The position numbers were made by a program, and so were the translations under genes. This document shows, piece after piece, positions 14,658-18,351 of a stretch of DNA of 18,351 bases. The stretch comes from CAZXVW01 sp964644025 (lineage in GTDB: Bacteria; Acidobacteriota; Terriglobia; Bryobacterales; Bryobacteraceae), in the NCBI GenBank assembly GCA_964644025.1, contig CAZXVW010000070.1, positions 1-18,351 of the forward strand, read 5' to 3'. How positions within the stretch are numbered: the first letter of the stretch is position 1; each line of letters opens with the position of its first letter. The notes under the pieces were generated by a model. The model did no database searches, was not told the DNA's origin, and was given only the letters and a program-made list of their open reading frames with translations.

Positions 14658-15998
14658 TCAGCCTTCCGCCGCGGCTTCTCCGGCCTGTGGCATTTCCACC
14701 GCCTTCGGTTCCAGGCCGAGTCTCGCCAGCACGGTGTAGACGATCAATCCGGCGAAGAAACTATAAACCACCGCTGGCTGGCAGTGATTCTTCACCTGTT
14801 CGGAGACCGGCAGGAAGGGCAGAATCCCCACCACGAAACCGATCGCCCACGCTGCGTAACCGGCGAAATTGATCCCTTGCCGCGGGCCGGCCCACTTCCT
14901 TCCGGCCAGCAGATAATCGGCGACCATGGCCCCGCAGATCGGTCCGAACGACGCGCCGACAATGGTGAAGAAGCCCACCAGGTTTTCCGCCGCGCCCGTG
15001 ATGGCGAGGACGATGGAGATGGTCACACCGATCATCGTGGAAGTCATCCGGGGCACTGACGGAATCATGGTGGCGAAGCTGTTGCCGGCGATGAAGGAGC
15101 AGAAACAGGCCGACGGAACCGACGCCAGGGCGAACAGGATAAACATCGAAGCGGCCAGGAATCCGCCGATCGAGCCGATCACGGCGTCATAGGTGAAGCC
15201 TTCCAGGCCGGGATGCAGGCCGTGGGCGCCGGCCACCGAAAGCAGCGGCAGCCCCCCGGCGTAAACAATGGCCAGGGTGATTCCAGCCAGGCCCCCGAGG
15301 CGCACGTCCCGGCCATCGCGGCTGTTGATCCCGAAATCGGCGCCCGCCGCGCCCGCGGTGGCAAAGAAGCCGATCACGATCTGCAGCAGCAGCGTGAACG
15401 CCAGCAACGGCTCCGGGTTGGCAACCACATAATCCCCGATCCCTCCGGCGGTCTTGGCAAAAACCACCAGGATCATCAGGAACGGGATGAGGCTGACGTA
15501 GGTGGCAATCCGCGCCACGTACTGAATTCCCTTCACTCCGACGTAGGCCAGGATGTAACCCCAGACGATCGCTACCACGGCAAACAGCGGCGTCATCGGA
15601 CCCGCGCCGGAGCCGATGCCGGCCAGAATGAACTTGGTGGCGATGAACGTGTTCACTGAAAACCAGCCCACCTGCAGCAAGCCCATCAGCAGGCCTGGCA
15701 TGAGATAACCGCCGGTGGCGCCGAACGTCGAGCTGCCTACGATGTAGAGCGGGTAGCCGGTCTTCATGCCGAGCATCGCCGGCACGTAATAATACAGGCC
15801 GAAGCTCAGCAATCCAGCCACTACCAGCGCCAGGATGCACACCGCTGGACCCGCGCGTTCAATGGTGCCCTGGGCCATCGATTGGTAAAAGGCAACCCAC
15901 AGAAAGATTCCGGCATAACTGGGCGCCGTGTTGATATACCACGGCGCACGATTCGCGGATGGATTCGGAGTGGCTTTCGCCAGGTAATCAGGTAGCAT
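14658..15998 (-). CDS. NCS1-family permease, distal of two tandem paralogues
   Basis: A 446-residue polytopic membrane protein of the nucleobase:cation symporter-1 group (relatives of CodB), which import cytosine, purines, hydantoins or similar compounds with H+ or Na+. Seen: about a dozen hydrophobic segments, an N-terminal PNPSANRAPWY (11-21), YAGIFLWVAFYQ (28-39), GYPLYIVGSSTFG (81-93), the loop SRDGRDVRLGGLAGI (226-240), and the conserved GPICGAMVADYLLAGRKW (352-369) near the C-terminus. It is clearly paralogous to the upstream permease: 31 of 46 positions are identical over the N-terminal stretch from YLAK. The start is supported by a strong AAGGAGG 11 bases before the ATG and follows a long structured leader. 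Substrate not assignable from sequence. Confidence 0.9.
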   Translation of the reverse strand: MLPDYLAKATPNPSANRAPWYINTAPSYAGIFLWVAFYQSMAQGTIERAGPAVCILALVVAGLLSFGLYYYVPAMLGMKTGYPLYIVGSSTFGATGGYLMPGLLMGLLQVGWFSVNTFIATKFILAGIGSGAGPMTPLFAVVAIVWGYILAYVGVKGIQYVARIATYVSLIPFLMILVVFAKTAGGIGDYVVANPEPLLAFTLLLQIVIGFFATAGAAGADFGINSRDGRDVRLGGLAGITLAIVYAGGLPLLSVAGAHGLHPGLEGFTYDAVIGSIGGFLAASMFILFALASVPSACFCSFIAGNSFATMIPSVPRMTSTMIGVTISIVLAITGAAENLVGFFTIVGASFGPICGAMVADYLLAGRKWAGPRQGINFAGYAAWAIGFVVGILPFLPVSEQVKNHCQPAVVYSFFAGLIVYTVLARLGLEPKAVEMPQAGEAAAEG

Positions 15999-16140
15999 GT
16001 ATCAGCTTCCCTCCTTGTAAATGGGAGGCGGCCTCAGCCGCTCCCGGTACGTCAACCCGCGCCACTCCGGGCCGGTTCACCCGGCCCGGAGAACGCGCGG
16101 AGAAACCGACTTGCCAGCAAGTCTCTGGAGAGTATACTAC
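15999..16140 (-). promoter_or_regulatory. Structured 5' leader of the distal NCS1 gene
   Basis: On the minus strand a TATACT (16131-16136) could be a -10, followed by a leader of about 125 nt with three hairpins. They are GACTTG/CAAGTC (16108-16123), a long interrupted stem at 16057-16100 (6 bp, an internal loop, then a perfect 11 bp closed by a five-base loop), and a bulged hairpin at 16023-16045. The ribosome site and ATG come next. The hairpin order suggests a regulatory RNA or a processing/attenuation region. I recognise no known riboswitch class. Confidence 0.4.
16057..16100. repeat. Long interrupted inverted repeat between the two NCS1 genes
   Basis: CTCCGGGCCGG (16065-16075) and CCGGCCCGGAG (16081-16091) are a perfect 11-bp inverted repeat around TTCAC. 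CCGCGC (16057-16062) and GCGCGG (16095-16100) extend it by six pairs after a small internal loop. With no T-run it is not a standard intrinsic terminator, but it could still end or stabilise the transcript of the upstream permease. Confidence 0.7.
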
Positions 16141-16201
16141 TGATCCTGTTGCCGGAGGGGCCGCGACGCCGGCATCCGGCCGGTGAAAGGCGCGATAGGC
16201 C

Positions 16202-17575
16202 CTACTTTCGCTTCCGGGCGATGGAGCGCTCTCGCCCTTCGGCTGCCGAATCCACGGGCACCCTCTTGCGGCGGTGCCTTCGGTACGGTTTCAGCCCGAG
16301 ATTACCCAGCACGATATAGCCGGCAAACCCGGCAATCCAGCTATAGACCGCCGCGGGATGGGCGGCGAAACGGAAAGGTTCGGGGATCGGAAGCAGCGGG
16401 GCAATCCCCGTTACGAAGCCGAGAATCCAGGCGCTGTAGCCGGCGTAGTTGATGCCGGGCCGGGTGTGCGGCCACCGCTTGCCGTGCAGCCAGTAGTCGG
16501 CGGCCATAATGCCGCAAAGCGGTGCGCAGAGAGCCCCGGCAACGGTGATGAACACCGCCAGCTCGCCGGGGAGTCCGGAAATGGCCAGCACGATTCCGAG
16601 CGTGGCCACTCCCACGGCCCCGCGCCCGCGCCCGAGCAGCGGGAGCATGACCGAAAAACTGTCGCTGGCCATGGACGCCAGCGCGCAAGAAGCGGGAATT
16701 GAGCCGATCACCAGAAGCCAGGGCAGCACCGCGCCGAGCGATCCGGCAACGCTCTCGCCGGCCTCGATGTAACCGTAGCTGCCCAGGCCCGGGTTGAGGG
16801 CCCGGGCGCCGGCCACGGTCGTGAGAGCTACGCCGCCCGCAAATACGGCGGGCGCCAAAATCCCCGTGAGACCAGCGAGGCGGACGTCCCTTTTTGAGGC
16901 GGTGTGCAACCCGATTCCGGGCGAGGCGACGGCGGCCACCGCGAAGAACCCCGTCACCAGGTGGATCGTGTAAACGAACGCCGCGTACGGCTCCGGCATC
17001 TCCAGCCCGTGGAGCGACAGTCCCTCCCAGGACCACGACAGCATCACCAGCAGCGCCATGACCGGCGCGACGCCGAGGTACACCGCCAGCTTCGACGCCA
17101 CTCCGATCCCTTTCGTCCCCGCGTAAGCAAACCCGGAAGCCCACACGACAGCCACGATGATGAAAGGGACGCTACGCGCTTCGCCTTCCACACCGATGCC
17201 GAGCAGGACGAGACGAGCCGCGTAAAACGCCGCTACTCCGAGCCAGGCTGCCTGCAGGATTCCAGCCAGCAGTCCCGGCACAAGCTGGGCGCCCCGCGAT
17301 CCGAACGTTGAGCTGCCAATGACACCCAGCGGATAGCCGGTCTGCATGCCCATCAGCGCCGGCACGGAATAAAACAGGGCATAGCTGATTCCGGCAGCCA
17401 CCACCAGGCCGGCGAACAGCAGCCCCAGCGGGGCCCGGTTGATCGTCCCCTCAGCCAGGCACTGGTAATAGCCGACCCACAAGAACAGACCTGCATAGCA
17501 CGGCGCCGCGAGCCGGTACCACGGCACGCGGTTCGCGGCTGGATTCGGAGTCGTCTTGGCCAGGTAAGCGTGCAT
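16202..17575 (-). CDS. NCS1-family permease, proximal of two tandem paralogues
   Basis: A 457-residue polytopic membrane protein, paralogue of the neighbouring NCS1 permease. Seen: the shared N-terminal pattern YLAKTTPNPAANRVPWY, YAGLFLWVGYYQ, GYPLGVIGSSTFGSRGA, the loop SKRDVRLAGLTGI, and the C-terminal APLCGIMAADYWLHGKRW then RPGINYAGYSAW. About a dozen hydrophobic segments are evident. It differs from its partner in a strongly basic C-terminal tail (RRHRRKR and RKRK at the end), likely cytosolic. No ribosome site is visible; a small GGGC/GCCC hairpin (17583-17593) lies just before the ATG at 17573-17575. It lies 72 bp after the DUF302-like gene on the same strand and may be co-transcribed with it. 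The transported substrate is unknown; local divergence suggests the two permeases differ in specificity or affinity. Confidence 0.9.
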   Translation of the reverse strand: MHAYLAKTTPNPAANRVPWYRLAAPCYAGLFLWVGYYQCLAEGTINRAPLGLLFAGLVVAAGISYALFYSVPALMGMQTGYPLGVIGSSTFGSRGAQLVPGLLAGILQAAWLGVAAFYAARLVLLGIGVEGEARSVPFIIVAVVWASGFAYAGTKGIGVASKLAVYLGVAPVMALLVMLSWSWEGLSLHGLEMPEPYAAFVYTIHLVTGFFAVAAVASPGIGLHTASKRDVRLAGLTGILAPAVFAGGVALTTVAGARALNPGLGSYGYIEAGESVAGSLGAVLPWLLVIGSIPASCALASMASDSFSVMLPLLGRGRGAVGVATLGIVLAISGLPGELAVFITVAGALCAPLCGIMAADYWLHGKRWPHTRPGINYAGYSAWILGFVTGIAPLLPIPEPFRFAAHPAAVYSWIAGFAGYIVLGNLGLKPYRRHRRKRVPVDSAAEGRERSIARKRK

Positions 17576-17647
17576 AAGCTCAGGGCAGCGCCCAGAACCA
17601 CCCCGGCCGATCCGGGCTCAGCGATCCGCCGGCGCGGCCCTCACTGT

Positions 17648-18190
17648 TCAGCCACCGGGGGCATCCGGCTCCCCGGTTCCTGCGAGGTCTTCGATCTTGG
17701 TGCCACGGCAATCGATTCGCTGTGGGATCGGTCCCCGCACCGATACCTGGCCCTCCCGGGCGCCCAGCGCGGAGTCCGTCACGTGGGGTTGAGGCACCCG
17801 CAAAGATGACGCCTTGGCGGCGTCTCCCATCACCGCGCGCAACAAGGTTTCCAGGGGTGCCACGAGCCGGTCCAGATCGCTCCGGTTAAGGTGCCGGCAG
17901 AAGAGTTTCGGCGAAACGGTTACCAGCGATACGCCTTCCTCGTCCCGGATGGCCGCGATCCGGCACGGCAGAAACAAGGAAAAACGAACGTCGGCGGCCA
18001 GCATGGCCCGGTAAAGTTCGAAGTGGCACACGCTGAAGGAAATGGCGTCGCGCGTGCCTTGCCGGGCCTCGCCCGAGAACAGCTCTCCCAGCGGCTGGAC
18101 CGCCAGGATATGGGCCCCGTGCTGTTGCGCGGCCCGGCACAGGGCAGCTTCCACCTGCTCGAGTTTGTGTGGTGAGCGGATGCTGAGCAT
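17648..18190 (-). CDS. DUF302-like domain protein
   Basis: A 180-residue soluble protein. Residues about 10-122 resemble the DUF302 fold, a small alpha/beta domain of unknown function: the stretch FSVCHFELYRAMLAADVRFS followed by LFLPCRIAAI (52-81) matches the family's typical pattern of a core strand, a helix and an LPC strand, then EEGVSLVTVSP. C55 and C76 sit at the positions where the family usually has cysteines. The C-terminal 50 residues are a low-complexity, probably flexible extension not expected in this domain. The start is well supported: TTAGGAG seven bases before the ATG. It heads a probable operon with two NCS1 permeases. The family assignment rests on pattern recognition only; a role linked to nucleobase uptake is inferred from position. 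Confidence 0.72.
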   Translation of the reverse strand: MLSIRSPHKLEQVEAALCRAAQQHGAHILAVQPLGELFSGEARQGTRDAISFSVCHFELYRAMLAADVRFSLFLPCRIAAIRDEEGVSLVTVSPKLFCRHLNRSDLDRLVAPLETLLRAVMGDAAKASSLRVPQPHVTDSALGAREGQVSVRGPIPQRIDCRGTKIEDLAGTGEPDAPGG

Positions 18191-18207
18191 CGGTCAACTC
18201 CTAACAA

Positions 18208-18216
18208 ATCATAGCA
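18208..18216 (-). promoter_or_regulatory. Extended -10-like element before the DUF302-like gene
   Basis: On the minus strand TGC is followed by TATGAT (18208-18213), nearly the same as the TGCTATCAT before der. The predicted start near 18201 falls inside the ribosome site, so either the leader is minimal or the true start point is slightly upstream. No -35 is visible; an inverted repeat occupies that position instead. Confidence 0.35.
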
Positions 18217-18219
18217 GGT

Positions 18220-18237
18220 CGCTGGTTGCCGCCAGCG
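18220..18237. repeat. 18-bp inverted repeat at the -35 position of the DUF302-NCS1 cluster
   Basis: CGCTGG and CCAGCG are perfect 6-bp arms separated by TTGCCG. It lies directly upstream of the extended -10, where a -35 would be, so it is a candidate operator. A transcribed hairpin is less likely because it lies upstream of the predicted start. Confidence 0.45.
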
Positions 18238-18244
18238 CACCGGT

Positions 18245-18262
18245 GACGGACCGTAATCCGTC
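18245..18262. repeat. Second 18-bp inverted repeat upstream of the DUF302-NCS1 cluster
   Basis: GACGGA and TCCGTC are perfect 6-bp arms around CCGTAA. It has the same 6-6-6 geometry as the repeat at 18220-18237, with centres 25 bp apart, but a different arm sequence. From 18263 to the window end I see no gene and no further structure. Confidence 0.4.
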
Positions 18263-18351
18263 CGTAAGGGGCCGGGAGACGGCGAAAGCGGCGGGGGTGG
18301 TTCGCACACAGCCTCCGAACCAACAAAGAAACGCACCAGCGCCTCTGCGGC

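Noticed and set aside
16057..16100. The strong stem as an intrinsic terminator
   Set aside because: No run of T follows the stem on either strand, so it is listed as structured RNA or an inverted repeat instead.

Overview
The window is high-GC, densely coded bacterial chromosome with no phage, IS element or CRISPR array. The gene content suggests a soil-type heterotroph. A Gfo/Idh/MocA oxidoreductase with a twin-arginine-like leader, a large soluble hybrid histidine kinase, and housekeeping genes split into small operons look most like Acidobacteriota (Bryobacter/Solibacter-like). That placement is an inference from style; no 16S rRNA or other marker phylogeny is available here.

Layout. Positions 40-609 (-) encode an unrecognised 189-residue protein with an N-terminal cysteine cluster and a C-terminal helix-turn-helix-like part. 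It is divergent from a small XRE-type regulator (860-1165, +). Next is a tight minus-strand operon rpiB > glyA > GT4 glycosyltransferase (4168 down to 1188). A 70-bp divergent promoter region separates it from proS (4239-5960, +), whose end overlaps the start of a class V aminotransferase (5950-7074, +). A second tight minus-strand operon is purM > purN > Gfo/Idh/MocA oxidoreductase (9928 down to 7106). An initiator tRNA-Met gene (10021-10097, -) lies just upstream of purM. On the plus strand follow a soluble PAS-PAS-GAF hybrid histidine kinase with two receiver domains (10252-13311) and the ribosome-assembly GTPase der (13345-14652). The right end is a minus-strand cluster: a DUF302-like protein (18190-17648) followed by two tandem paralogous NCS1 nucleobase-type permeases (17575-16202 and 15998-14658).

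How the genes fit together. Several products serve one-carbon and nucleotide metabolism: GlyA makes the C1-folate pool, PurN uses formyl-tetrahydrofolate, PurM is also a purine enzyme, RpiB supplies ribose 5-phosphate, and the NCS1 permeases probably import nucleobases or related heterocycles. ProRS, tRNA-fMet and Der serve translation.

Most worth a second look: the DUF302 plus twin-NCS1 cluster, with two 18-bp inverted repeats at its promoter and a long three-hairpin leader in front of the distal permease; the unrecognised Cys-cluster/HTH protein; a recurring extended -10-like element very close to start codons; and an initiator tRNA with a U1:A72 pair. I see no obvious defence system, biosynthetic cluster or clearly new system.
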